In this document: positions 18,749-25,742 of the stretch, one piece after another
Numbering within the stretch: position 1 is the first letter of the stretch
How the letters are laid out: each line of letters begins with the position of its first letter
Assembly: GCA_035651655.1 (NCBI GenBank)
Contig: DASRFG010000003.1
Span: 1 to 64,000, forward strand
Direction: 5' to 3'
Length of the DNA stretch: 64,000 nucleotides
From: Terriglobales bacterium
Lineage (GTDB): Bacteria > Acidobacteriota > Terriglobia > Terriglobales > Acidobacteriaceae
Notes under the pieces: model-generated
Database searches by the model: none
What the model was told of the DNA's origin: nothing
What the model saw: the letters and a program-made list of their open reading frames with translations, nothing else
Program-made: the position numbers and the translations under genes

Positions 18749-19075
18749 CTAAGCTGCAGCTTTGCCCGCTGCAATGCGGTGCACGGTCGAATCCTCCACG
18801 TTGTAGGTTTCGACCTTGGGAGTGGTTTTCAATAACGGCTTAATGATGTCCAGAATTCGCGGGAAGGTCTCGCGGTTGTAGCGTTCGGCGTCATCTTTGT
18901 TACGCCAAAAGCTAATCGCTACCAGCCGCTCGGGATCACGGTCCGAAACCAGGCTGATCTCATCCACGAACCCTGACTGTTTCTGGAGTATGGGTACCAC
19001 CTCGCTGCGCAGCTTATTTCTGAGTTCTTCCTGCTTCTCTGTTTTTACCGTGCATTCAACGATTCTTGTAAACAC
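18749..19075 (-). CDS. ABM-domain (antibiotic biosynthesis monooxygenase-like) protein
   Basis: 108 residues with the dimeric ferredoxin-like ABM fold: first strand FTRIVECTVKTEKQEEL, helix RNKLRSEVVPILQKQSGF, strand DEISLVSDRDPERLVAISFW, and helix DDAERYNRETFPRILDIIKP. Family members are small monooxygenases or haem-degrading enzymes, and many have no known substrate. The catalytic Asn/Trp of haem oxygenases is not evident. It is a monocistronic gene with its own terminator. Confidence 0.8.
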   Translation of the reverse strand: MFTRIVECTVKTEKQEELRNKLRSEVVPILQKQSGFVDEISLVSDRDPERLVAISFWRNKDDAERYNRETFPRILDIIKPLLKTTPKVETYNVEDSTVHRIAAGKAAA

Positions 19076-19283
19076 GTCCGTCTCCTTTCAGAGTTAAATT
19101 TGGAGTCGGCCCGCCGGAGTCTTCGAGCGCTAGCAACACGGCGGGGAAGGCTGGTTATGCCGGTTGGTGAGTAGGATACGACTTACGAATTATATGCTTC
19201 GGGGGACCTTGTTGGGGGGCGACTTTTGCACATCGGCAACTCTCACCGCCCTCAAAACAAGGCACTTGATTACAATCACCTGC

Positions 19284-19757
19284 ATGAATAAATGTCAGCC
19301 GGGTTGCTGGATCACCACGGTGTCATTGCTGCTGGTCATGGTGGCTGCGGCCGGAGCCTTGTCTTCGCAGAAACAACCATCGCCGGCTGCGAATGACTTT
19401 TCCGCGGCGGTCGCCACCAGGCTGCTCGACAAACTTCGATCTGCACTCGAAAGCGGCAGCCTGGAAGACATGCTTGAGACCTTCGACCGCGAAAAGATGC
19501 CGAACTACAACGCCTTCCGCGATCAGCTCCGCTCATTTTTCAGCCAGTATCAGGATCTTCGTGTCCGTTACCACATCACTCAGACCTGGAACGAGAATGG
19601 CCGCGGGATTGCGCTGGCTGATTTTGAAATGGAGGGCGTGCCAACATCCGGCGGTATTCCGCCGTTGCACTCGCAGGGACAAATCCGCTTCGAATTCGAG
19701 CCCGGCCGCAAGGGATGGAAGATCGTGGACCTTGATCCACGTGGGTTCTTCTCGTGA
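19284..19757 (+). CDS. Exported hypothetical protein upstream of NUDIX gene
   Basis: About 157 residues from an ATG at 19284; the frame is open to 19164, but only this start places a signal peptide (WITTVSLLLVMVAAAGALS) at the N-terminus. The mature part has the shape of an NTF2-like fold: helix AVATRLLDKLRSALESGSLE, FDREKMPNYNAFRDQLRSFF, then strands YHITQTWNENGRGIALADFE and RFEFEPGRKGWKIVDLDP. No catalytic residues are identifiable. Its stop overlaps the GTG of the NUDIX gene, so the two are translated together. Confidence 0.68.
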   Translation: MNKCQPGCWITTVSLLLVMVAAAGALSSQKQPSPAANDFSAAVATRLLDKLRSALESGSLEDMLETFDREKMPNYNAFRDQLRSFFSQYQDLRVRYHITQTWNENGRGIALADFEMEGVPTSGGIPPLHSQGQIRFEFEPGRKGWKIVDLDPRGFFS

Positions 19758-20179
19758 AGCGGGACTATCCCGACCGGCCGCTGGTCGGAGTTGGCGCGGT
19801 GATTGTGGATCAGGGGCGAGTTGTTGTGGTCCGGCGGGTGAACGAGCCGCTCAAGGGCCAGTGGTCCATTCCGGGAGGTGTGTTGGAATTGGGCGAGACC
19901 CTGCGGGCTGGCGCAATTCGCGAGGCGCTTGAGGAAACTGGCCTGACCGTTGAACCGGGAGAGGTGCTGGAAGTCTTTGATCGTATTCTTCAGGATTCCG
20001 AGGGCAGGACGCAGTTTCATTATGTGCTGATAGATTTTTTGTGCCGGCCACTCTCAGGCGAGATGCGCGCCGGGGGTGATGCCTCCGAAGCTCGTTGGAT
20101 CACAGGTGCAGAGCTGGAATCGTTTTCTATCGCCGATCCCGCAGCCGCCGTCATCCGGAAAGCCTTGGACCGTTCCTGA
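19754..20179 (+). CDS. NUDIX hydrolase
   Basis: 141 residues beginning with GTG at 19754, overlapping the previous stop (GTGA). The full Nudix box is present at residues 42-64: G-x5-E (GVLELGE), then REALEETGL, the metal-binding REUXEEXGU. The lead-in GVGAVIVDQGRVVVVRRVN resembles MutT/ADP-ribose pyrophosphatase types. The substrate cannot be told from sequence; this family removes oxidised nucleotides or hydrolyses ADP-ribose and similar diphosphates. Coupling to an exported protein gene is unusual and may only reflect shared transcription. Confidence 0.88.
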   Translation: MKRDYPDRPLVGVGAVIVDQGRVVVVRRVNEPLKGQWSIPGGVLELGETLRAGAIREALEETGLTVEPGEVLEVFDRILQDSEGRTQFHYVLIDFLCRPLSGEMRAGGDASEARWITGAELESFSIADPAAAVIRKALDRS

Positions 20180-20209
20180 GCACAGGGCACACGTAGTCCG
20201 GAAATACGT

Positions 20210-20277
20210 GGGCACAGGCGCCCTCGCCAGTGCTGGCAAGCGTGGCTCGCCCGGGCGGCCGGCGCGGCTGCCCCTAC
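20210..20277. repeat. Dispersed intergenic repeat, copy A
   Basis: This 68-base segment starts GGGCACAGGCGCCCTCG, continues GTGCTGGC, GGCTCGCCCGGGC and ends TGCCCCTAC. A second copy with only a few changes and a small deletion lies at 25613-25672. Neither copy carries a gene. It is GC-rich with internal palindromes (GGCGCC, GCCCGGGC), typical of a dispersed non-autonomous element. Confidence 0.7.
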
Positions 20278-20290
20278 TCAGGCGGCCTTC

Positions 20291-20368
20291 AAAAATAAAA
20301 CGACCCGCAGCCCCTCCGTCCGTGCACGCGCTCTCGATGCGAGTGCTCGAACGGCAGCTTGCGGGTCG
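20291..20368 (-). terminator. Long-stem intrinsic terminator of the candidate small RNA
   Basis: On the minus strand CGACCCGCA (20301-20309) pairs with TGCGGGTCG (20360-20368); the enclosed about 50 bases can form further stems (CCGT/ACGG, GAGC/GCGC types). The outer stem is followed by TTTTATTTTT. A long multi-part stem with a U-tract suggests a stable 3' end of a defined RNA. Confidence 0.7.
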
Positions 20369-20502
20369 CCGGTGTACTGTTGGGATTGACCTAGGGGTGT
20401 CACTCAAACGTGGCCCCCGCGGCAAACTCCGGTCTCCGGATCAACTCCGGAGCGAATTCCCAAAGAACCGGTAGTCGGCGAGACTAGTCAGAGCGAAACG
20501 CC

Positions 20503-20553
20503 CTAAGTCTCAGCCACCTCGCTAGGTCTACTCCCGTCATCACAACTTGACAT
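20503..20553 (-). CDS. 16-residue ORF with exceptionally strong Shine-Dalgarno
   Basis: ATG at 20553, peptide MSSCDDGSRPSEVAET, stop TAG. The 16 bases before it, GAAAGGAGGTGGTCCA, match almost the entire complement of the universal 16S rRNA 3' tail (AGAAAGGAGGTGATCC), with GGAGG seven bases from the ATG. Such a long match is rare and argues that translation initiation here is meaningful. After the stop, the -1 frame is open for about 21 more codons (LGRFALTSLADYRFFGN and on), so a frameshifted longer product is conceivable but unproven. Function unknown. Confidence 0.45.
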   Translation of the reverse strand: MSSCDDGSRPSEVAET

Positions 20554-20581
20554 TGGACCACCTCCTTTCCGCGTTGAAAGC

Positions 20582-20611
20582 AGATTAATACGTGTGAGGG
20601 AAAAGAATCAA
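20582..20611 (-). promoter_or_regulatory. Promoter-like sequence for the candidate small RNA
   Basis: On the minus strand TTGATT (20606-20611) and TAATCT (20582-20587) are separated by 18 bases, a plausible sigma-70-type -35/-10 pair. Transcription would start near 20575, just before the strong Shine-Dalgarno. Confidence 0.4.
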
Positions 20612-20701
20612 ATCCAGAGTTGAAGCTGTGGTTTACTGCCAGAGCACCGACTTTTGGCAGATAATCGTTGGACAATCTTGATTAATCGGGGACATATAAC
20701 G

Positions 20702-21142
20702 ATGCGAGTGATGGTGATCGTCAAAGCGGACAAAAATTCCGAGGCCGGCATTATGCCGGACAACAAAATTCTTACCGCGATGGGCAAGTACAACGAAGAG
20801 CTGGTGAAGGCCGGCATCATGCAAGCCGGCGAGGGGCTCCGCCCGAGCTCCAAGGGCAAGCGCGTCAAGTTCTCAGGCGACAAGCGCACCGTGACTGACG
20901 GACCGTTTGGCGCGACCAACGAACTGATCGCCGGCTTTTGGCTGTGGCAAGTGAAGTCAATGGACGAAGCCCTCGAGTGGCTCAAGCGCGCTCCTTTCGA
21001 TGGCGGGACCGAGATCGAAGTCCGTCCTATATTCGAGGCGGATGATTTCGGCGCCGAGTTCACTCCTGAGCTGCGGGAGCAAGAGGACCGCCTGCGGACG
21101 GAAATTGCCGACCAGAAAAACAGGGAAAAGCGCGCTTCCTGA
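20702..21142 (+). CDS. YciI/DGPF-domain protein
   Basis: About 146 residues from the ATG at 20702 (MRVMVIVKADKNSEAG), the usual family start; an earlier ATG at 20654 adds residues without similarity. The DGPF motif is intact in KRTVTDGPFGATNELIAGFW, and WQVKSMDEALEWLKRAPF matches the helix that follows it. These small dimeric ferredoxin-like proteins are often encoded with ECF sigma factors, but none is nearby. Biochemical role unknown. It is transcribed away from the candidate small RNA. Confidence 0.87.
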   Translation: MRVMVIVKADKNSEAGIMPDNKILTAMGKYNEELVKAGIMQAGEGLRPSSKGKRVKFSGDKRTVTDGPFGATNELIAGFWLWQVKSMDEALEWLKRAPFDGGTEIEVRPIFEADDFGAEFTPELREQEDRLRTEIADQKNREKRAS

Positions 21143-21166
21143 TTTGCCGCTGGGGGTTTGACGCGC

Positions 21167-21400
21167 CTAGGCGGCGCGAGTGGGCTTGCGGGTTTTGTCC
21201 CACCAGATGGCGGGATTGTCAGAATGATTCAGCATGGCTGACAGTTCCTGCTTGATCTGCAGCAGGCGGCCGGCACGCTCTTCCAGCGCCGACTTGTCGG
21301 TCGGGCTGTGCGCGCTCTGCGCTGAATACTGAGTGTTCATGTTTCTTAAATCTGTGATTTCTTGACGAAGGCTGGTGAGGCGTTCTGTGGCGTAAGACAT
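21167..21400 (-). CDS. Small coiled-coil hypothetical protein
   Basis: 77 residues, mostly helical: ATERLTSLRQEITDLRNMN and ALEERAGRLLQIKQELSAML give heptad-like leucine spacing, so a short helical hairpin is likely. The C-terminus WWDKTRKPTRAA is basic. No homologous family is recognised. It converges with the YciI gene and is about 115 bases downstream of the gene order on the minus strand starting at 23021, so it may be transcribed alone. Confidence 0.55.
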   Translation of the reverse strand: MSYATERLTSLRQEITDLRNMNTQYSAQSAHSPTDKSALEERAGRLLQIKQELSAMLNHSDNPAIWWDKTRKPTRAA

Positions 21401-21515
21401 ACCTCATCATACGCCTAATCAGCAGGCAGCGTTGGTTACTAGTAGTGCCATGCGGAATGTGGCGAAAACAGGCGCTTTACCGCCATTCGTTTAAGAATCC
21501 AGTCAATGATAAGCG

Positions 21516-21815
21516 CTACCCTCCCGCAATTGCCCCCAGGATGATCAGCGGCTCTTTGCCCGACGCGACCGCCTCGGGAAGTGGCGCGTCCGGCGATTCG
21601 TGGGAGAGATCTTCCTCGCAGGCGAAGAACCGCAGAAAAGCACGGCGCTGCTGCGTGCTGTGGTCGCGGATGGTGCCACGCAGCATCGGATAACTCGCCT
21701 CGAGCGCGTCGAGCACCGAACGCTGCGTGACTGGACCCTGCACTTCGAGCTTCACCTCGAAGCCGTCGAGCTTCGCCAGCGTCCGCAGATGTGGCGGTAG
21801 TGTGACTCGGACCAT
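21516..21815 (-). CDS. MoaD/ThiS-family ubiquitin-like protein
   Basis: 99 residues of beta-grasp type ending in the diagnostic Gly-Gly (LGAIAGG) needed for adenylation and sulfur transfer. Other visible segments: [20 protein letters not shown], the helix [15 protein letters not shown], and [12 protein letters not shown]. It starts 25 bases after the stop of the sialidase-like propeller gene, and the two look like an operon. MoaD/ThiS proteins carry sulfur for molybdopterin, thiamin or other thio-compounds; no moaE, moeB or thiF lies here, so its E1 partner must be elsewhere. Confidence 0.82.
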   Translation of the reverse strand: MVRVTLPPHLRTLAKLDGFEVKLEVQGPVTQRSVLDALEASYPMLRGTIRDHSTQQRRAFLRFFACEEDLSHESPDAPLPEAVASGKEPLIILGAIAGG

Positions 21816-21839
21816 ATCAATCTCACGTTTCGCTGCGAA

Positions 21840-23021
21840 TCATGCCAGCGTCTGCACCTCAACCGAAAGCACCGCCGGAAGATCGCGCACAATGGGATTC
21901 CAACTGTCGCCGGCATCGGCGGATGCGTACACCTGGCCGCCGGTGGTACCAAAATATATGCCACAGGAATCGAGCGAGTCCACGGCCATGGCGTCGCGCA
22001 ACACGTTCACGTAGCAATCGCGTTGAGGAAGGCCTTTGGTGAGCGGCTCCCACTCGTTGCCGCCGCTGCGGCTGCGAAACACGCGCAGCTTGCCTTCGTG
22101 CACGAAGTGCTCCGAATCGCTCTTGATCGGCACCACGTAGATGGTCTCAGGCTCGTGCGCGTGAACGTCAATCACGAAGCCAAAGTCAGTCGGCAAATTT
22201 CCGCTGACTTCTTTCCAAGAGTCGCCGGCGTTGTCGCTGCGCATCACGTCCCAGTGTTTCTGCATGAACAGGACATCCGGCCGCGAAGGATGCATGGCCA
22301 CGTGGTGAACACAGTGGCCGACCTCGGCTTTGGGGTCGGGAATGTATTGCGACCTCAGACCCTGGTTGATAGGCTTCCAGGTCTTGCCGCCGTCATCGGT
22401 GCGGAAAGCGCCCGCAGCCGAGATGGCTATGTAAATTCGCTTGGGATTTTTCGGATCCAGAATGATGGTGTGCAGGCACATGCCACCAGCTCCCGGCTGC
22501 CACTTGGGGCCGGTGCCATGGCCACGCAGTCCGGAAAGTTCCTTCCAGTTCTGTCCGCCGTCGGTCGAGCGGAAAATCGCCGCATCTTCCACTCCTGCGT
22601 AAACCGTATCCGGATCTTTGAGCGACGGCTCCAAATGCCACACCCGCTTGAACTCCCAGGGATGCTGCGTGCCGTCATACCACTGGTGCGTGGTGAGCGG
22701 TTTACCAGTTTCAGGAGAAGTGTCGTAAACAAACTTGTTGCTTTCGGCCTGGGGCGGGCCGGGCGTCGGCGCTTGACCGGCCGGCGTTCCGGGCTGATGC
22801 CAGGTTTTGCCGCCATCATCGGAGCGCTGAATGATCTGCCCGAACCAGCCACTAGTCTGCGATGCGTAAATGCGATTGGGGTCGGCGGGCGATCCCTTCA
22901 CGTGGTACATCTCCCAGCCCGCAAAATGCGGGCCACTCACGTCCCATTTTTGACGTTTGCCGTCCGCCGTAAGAATGAATGCGCCTTTGCGTGTGCCCAC
23001 TAGAACCCGTACCTTACTCAT
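21840..23021 (-). CDS. Sialidase-like BNR propeller protein
   Basis: 393 residues without a signal peptide ([20 protein letters not shown]). Asp-box-like repeats are regular: [59 protein letters not shown] and [10 protein letters not shown], building a beta-propeller. GTRKGAF at the N-terminus and [17 protein letters not shown] are typical of the cytosolic group annotated as exo-alpha-sialidase or glycosyl hydrolase. True sialidase activity is doubtful because the Arg triad is not clear. Downstream lies the MoaD-like gene, a pairing that hints at a shared but unknown process. Confidence 0.82.
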   Translation of the reverse strand: MSKVRVLVGTRKGAFILTADGKRQKWDVSGPHFAGWEMYHVKGSPADPNRIYASQTSGWFGQIIQRSDDGGKTWHQPGTPAGQAPTPGPPQAESNKFVYDTSPETGKPLTTHQWYDGTQHPWEFKRVWHLEPSLKDPDTVYAGVEDAAIFRSTDGGQNWKELSGLRGHGTGPKWQPGAGGMCLHTIILDPKNPKRIYIAISAAGAFRTDDGGKTWKPINQGLRSQYIPDPKAEVGHCVHHVAMHPSRPDVLFMQKHWDVMRSDNAGDSWKEVSGNLPTDFGFVIDVHAHEPETIYVVPIKSDSEHFVHEGKLRVFRSRSGGNEWEPLTKGLPQRDCYVNVLRDAMAVDSLDSCGIYFGTTGGQVYASADAGDSWNPIVRDLPAVLSVEVQTLA

Positions 23022-23046
23022 TACTCACTCCTTCTTTATTGGCTTA

Positions 23047-23481
23047 TTAATTTTGCGGAAATTCTCTGGCCTGAATTGGCGGACAACTGCGGAGCGGAAG
23101 CAGCGGACGCAGCCGTTCATCCCGCAAGTACAATCCTATCCAGACCAGCACTCCAAGCAGTACCGTGATCACAGTCGCCGAATCGCCCACGCGTACGTTA
23201 GTAGCGGTAGCGCCGCCGAGGTAAGCGGTCATGAGGATTGCTCCCAGAACCGTGGTACGCGGAATCAGGTACACCACCGCGCAGAAGATCTCGAGGATTC
23301 CAATCGGGATGGCATGGCTCTCCGGAATCCCAGCGTGAGCGAATCCCTGCATGACCGAAGGCGGCCGCATAATTTTCATGATGCCGCTGAAAATCAGCAA
23401 CAGTGCCGGTAGCGCGCTGATGATGCGTCCCGCCCACAGCTTCTTCTGTGAAACTGGAGCCATTTGGGTTGCTGCTTGCAT
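23047..23481 (-). CDS. DoxX-family membrane protein
   Basis: 144 residues with four membrane spans: IISALPALLLIFSGIMKIM, HAIPIGILEIFCAVVYLIP, VLGAILMTAYLGGATATN and VITVLLGVLVWIGLYL. The pattern fits DoxX-like proteins, some of which pair with thiol-redox or quinone enzymes; the exact role here is unknown. It ends 25 bases before the propeller gene and may head that operon. Confidence 0.85.
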   Translation of the reverse strand: MQAATQMAPVSQKKLWAGRIISALPALLLIFSGIMKIMRPPSVMQGFAHAGIPESHAIPIGILEIFCAVVYLIPRTTVLGAILMTAYLGGATATNVRVGDSATVITVLLGVLVWIGLYLRDERLRPLLPLRSCPPIQAREFPQN

Positions 23482-23524
23482 GAATTTCCTCCAGATGCGC
23501 CGCTCAGGCGATTTTGCTGCAATG

Positions 23525-24127
23525 TTAATTCTTGGGAAAGTTGGGATCCGCTTTTACTTCCGCGATCTGTTTGGTGTGGCGTTCGCTATGCGCTGCAATG
23601 AACAGCAGCCACTCGTATGGATCGAGTTGCTGGCCAATCGGACTGTCGGTCACGTGCGCTCTCAAGTCCGGCGTTGATTGCAAAAACGCTATGGTTTTGG
23701 CGCGGCTCTTCTGAAAATGGTCGAGGGTCTCGGCTGGAGTCCAACGCCCGGTGGGCACTAGTTGTGGCGGCGCTTGTGCCTTGTGGCTGCGGTCCGGAAT
23801 CATGGCAATCACCATGGCGTCAATTTTTGTAACGTCGCGATTGGCGGTGGCGGCAGGCGCTTTCATGACCTTCTCGGCGATGTTTTGCATGAGAAAATCT
23901 TCGGCCAGGGCGATGTGTTCGAGCGTTTCCGCCACCGACCAGCGGTCGGGCGCCGGTTTAAATTTCAGTTGAGCTTCTGAAAGTCCCTCAGTGGCGTCAA
24001 CCACGCCATCGCGAGTTTTCTCCAGGTACTTCTCAGCCTTTTCGCGATCCGCTTGCGTGAGTGCCTGGCCGAATGCGATGCTGCCCAGAAATAGTAACGT
24101 GCCTAAGAGCAGTGAAACTTTCTTCAT
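23525..24127 (-). CDS. Exported DinB-superfamily protein
   Basis: 200 residues: signal peptide MKKVSLLLGTLLFLGSIAFG, then a four-helix DinB/YfiT-like bundle. Candidate metal ligands are His in VAETLEHIALAEDF and the paired His in FIAAHSERHTKQI, the usual triad of the superfamily. These proteins are often thiol transferases or have unknown function; an exported form is common in acidobacteria. It precedes the DoxX gene by 43 bases in the same direction. Confidence 0.85.
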   Translation of the reverse strand: MKKVSLLLGTLLFLGSIAFGQALTQADREKAEKYLEKTRDGVVDATEGLSEAQLKFKPAPDRWSVAETLEHIALAEDFLMQNIAEKVMKAPAATANRDVTKIDAMVIAMIPDRSHKAQAPPQLVPTGRWTPAETLDHFQKSRAKTIAFLQSTPDLRAHVTDSPIGQQLDPYEWLLFIAAHSERHTKQIAEVKADPNFPKN

Positions 24128-24221
24128 TGCGTTTCCTCCGTAGAAATATTCAAAAAACCCAACTGGCCCTTAGAACTTGGGAATATAACAACCCGTTATA
24201 GACGCAAGCAAATGGGGACGG

Positions 24222-24695
24222 TCACGCATTCTGTCGCTTACGTCCGAGATTATGTGTAATGCTGCCTCCCGCGAGCTTAGGTAGCAGCGGCGTAGGGTCC
24301 CGTTCTCGCCATCGTCGGCGAACTTCGGCCAGCACTTCTTCGCGATTGTTCGCCATTTTCGCGATCAGAGCACATGAAGCTCCGGTCTGCTCGTGCCGTG
24401 CGCCCCAAATGAGCAGCTCCAAAATGACCGGGGCCAGGTCAATGCCTTTCTCCGTCAGCCGGTAATTGATTCGTCGCCCGTCCGCCTGCTCGGCTTCCGC
24501 GGTAATGATCTTTGCCGCTTCGAGTTTATGAAGGCGGTCAGCCAGGATGTTCGTGGCAATGCCTTCGCCGCCTTCCTGAAACTCTTTGAACGTGCGAAAG
24601 CCCCGAACCATGAGGTCACGGATGATCAGCAGCGACCAGCGATCTCCAAAACTCTCCAGCGAGATACTTACCGGACAACCGGACCGACGTTTCAA
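24222..24695 (-). CDS. HxlR-family transcriptional regulator
   Basis: About 157 residues. The winged-helix HxlR domain is clear: CPVSISLESFGDRWSLLIIR, FRTFKEFQEGGEGIATNILA, and RRINYRLTEKGIDLAPVI. An ATG-initiated frame begins at 24842, but it runs through a terminator and an operator-like repeat. The TTG at 24695, with AGGAAG eight bases upstream and giving the usual family N-terminus (KRRSGCPVS), is therefore preferred. HxlR proteins respond to electrophiles, aldehydes or redox stress. A perfect inverted repeat at 24733-24755 is the likely autoregulatory operator. Confidence 0.87.
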   Translation of the reverse strand: MKRRSGCPVSISLESFGDRWSLLIIRDLMVRGFRTFKEFQEGGEGIATNILADRLHKLEAAKIITAEAEQADGRRINYRLTEKGIDLAPVILELLIWGARHEQTGASCALIAKMANNREEVLAEVRRRWRERDPTPLLPKLAGGSITHNLGRKRQNA

Positions 24696-24732
24696 ACTGG
24701 GACTTCCTGCCAAGTGCGACACGTTATCAGAT

Positions 24733-24755
24733 ATCACTTGCAGAATGCAAGTGAT
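24733..24755. promoter_or_regulatory. Operator-like inverted repeat upstream of HxlR gene
   Basis: ATCACTTGCA and TGCAAGTGAT are perfect inverted repeats with a three-base GAA spacer, 38 bases upstream of the TTG start of the HxlR gene. A degenerate copy, TATCACTTCCGTGA, lies 12 bases further upstream. Size, symmetry and place fit a dimeric winged-helix operator controlling the regulator itself. Confidence 0.7.
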
Positions 24756-24797
24756 CTTCGGCTGGGTATCACTTCCGTGAATGAGGGATTTGGCAGG

Positions 24798-24835
24798 CAA
24801 AAAAAAAAAGAGGCCGAAGTCCGGCCTCTTTTCAT
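24798..24835 (-). terminator. Strong intrinsic terminator of the repeat-protein gene
   Basis: On the minus strand GAGGCCG and CGGCCTC form a stem with a short loop, followed by a run of about twelve T residues. The opposite strand also ends in TCTTTTC, so weak bidirectional use is possible. It lies 26 bases after the stop of the gene at 24861-25442. Confidence 0.88.
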
Positions 24836-24860
24836 TTAGCACAAAGCCAATCAGGCTACG

Positions 24861-25442
24861 TTACTTTTTGTCGTTGCCCTTCTTGTCTTCTGCCTTGTCG
24901 TAAGCGTTCTCGCGACTCATAAACAGCTTGGGATTTTCTTTGAGTTCGCGCCGCGTGTTGGGATGGTCTTCCAGAAAAGCTCTCAGATGGGGGCGCTTCT
25001 GTAGATACGCTGGATCGTTGATCAGGTTGGGATCCTTGGTTAAATCATTCCGCACATCTTCATGCTTATCCAGGTACGCGTTCCAATTGCGCAGTTCGCT
25101 CTTGGTGATGTCATCCTTCGGTGCGGGTGAAGAAGCGGCTGAGTCTTCATTCTTCTCATACGCCTTTTCAGCCTGCATGAAAGCGCTGGGGTTGGCGCGG
25201 AGTTGGTCCCTGGTCTGAGGGTGCGCATCCAGGTAGGCTTTCAGGTTGGGATGGTTTTTCAGATATTCGGGATCGTTGATCTTATTTGGGTCTTTGGTCA
25301 GATCAGCTTTGACGTCTGAATGCTTATCTAGCCACTGATCGAAAATCGCCATTGCGCCGACTTGACCAAAACTGAGCGTCGAGAGGCAGAATGCAAAGCC
25401 CAGTGCAATGATCGAAGCGGAAAAGTGTCTATACAGTTTCAT
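24861..25442 (-). CDS. Exported protein with two internal helical repeats
   Basis: 193 residues: signal peptide ending LSTLSFGQ, then two copies of a unit of about 62 residues. Copy 1 contains LDKHSDVKADLTKDPNKIND and LKAYLDAHPQTRDQLRANPS; copy 2 contains LDKHEDVRNDLTKDPNLIND and LRAFLEDHPNTRRELKENPK. Each ends in a charged helix (FMQAEKAYEKNED, FMSRENAYDKAED). The unit alternates short helices with conserved DP and HP turns. I know no function. A strong terminator follows, and a short AT-rich leader precedes it, suggesting a well-expressed monocistronic gene. Confidence 0.78.
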   Translation of the reverse strand: MKLYRHFSASIIALGFAFCLSTLSFGQVGAMAIFDQWLDKHSDVKADLTKDPNKINDPEYLKNHPNLKAYLDAHPQTRDQLRANPSAFMQAEKAYEKNEDSAASSPAPKDDITKSELRNWNAYLDKHEDVRNDLTKDPNLINDPAYLQKRPHLRAFLEDHPNTRRELKENPKLFMSRENAYDKAEDKKGNDKK

Positions 25443-25612
25443 GGTTATCCTCCAATTTGGACGAAGTGGGGGATGGCCAAAATTCTAGGGACTGAGTTTT
25501 CGATTCGCACCCTTAGGGAAAGGTTTGCTGGCTACAATGAGTGTTAACACGTCTGGAAGTATGAGGAGCTCTCATTTTCGCTGATCAGAGCAGCAGGAGC
25601 AGAAGCCAGCGC

Positions 25613-25672
25613 GGGCACAGGCGCCCTCGGCTGTGCTGGCGAACGAAGCTCGCCCGGGCAGCCTGCCCCTAC
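25613..25672. repeat. Dispersed intergenic repeat, copy B
   Basis: Second copy of the element at 20210-20277, sharing GGGCACAGGCGCCCTCG, GTGCTGGC, GCTCGCCCGGGC and TGCCCCTAC in the same order and orientation, with an about nine-base deletion near the end. It lies in the 300-base gap between the repeat-protein gene and ubiX; the rest of that gap shows nothing else recognisable. Confidence 0.7.
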
Positions 25673-25742
25673 GCTATCCCGGCGTACATGTCCCCCTGAC
25701 ATCTGCCAATGTCCTTCCGCGCTACCTACACTTAGGTCTCGC

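Larger units (their letters stand above)
20291..20575 (-). ncRNA. Candidate structured transcript with tiny ORF and own terminator
   Basis: The minus strand of this otherwise gene-free 520-base gap looks like a complete transcription unit. It has a promoter-like pair at 20582-20611, a near full-length Shine-Dalgarno at about 20557-20571, a 16-codon ORF (20503-20553), a perfect hairpin CTCCGGA/TCCGGAG with a five-base loop (about 20435-20453), and a long terminator stem (20291-20368). I do not recognise it as 6S, SRP, tmRNA, RNase P or a known riboswitch. It could be a regulatory RNA, a leader-peptide RNA or a small-protein mRNA. Confidence 0.5.

Noticed and set aside
20503-20553. RF2-type programmed frameshift at the end of the tiny ORF
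   Set aside because: The stop is TAG with no CUU-UGA shift site, and a classic slippery heptamer is absent; the open -1 frame alone is not proof.
20484-20675. 63-codon minus-strand ORF across the candidate RNA unit
   Set aside because: It starts upstream of the promoter-like pair, lacks a ribosome site and conflicts with the strong Shine-Dalgarno of the 16-codon ORF in another frame.
22023-23003. 326-residue plus-strand ORF
   Set aside because: Antisense to the BNR propeller gene, which shows regular Asp-box repeats.
24222-24842. HxlR gene starting at the ATG-based frame 24842
   Set aside because: That start lies in the terminator of the upstream gene and spans the inverted-repeat operator; the TTG at 24695 fits the family length and has a ribosome site.
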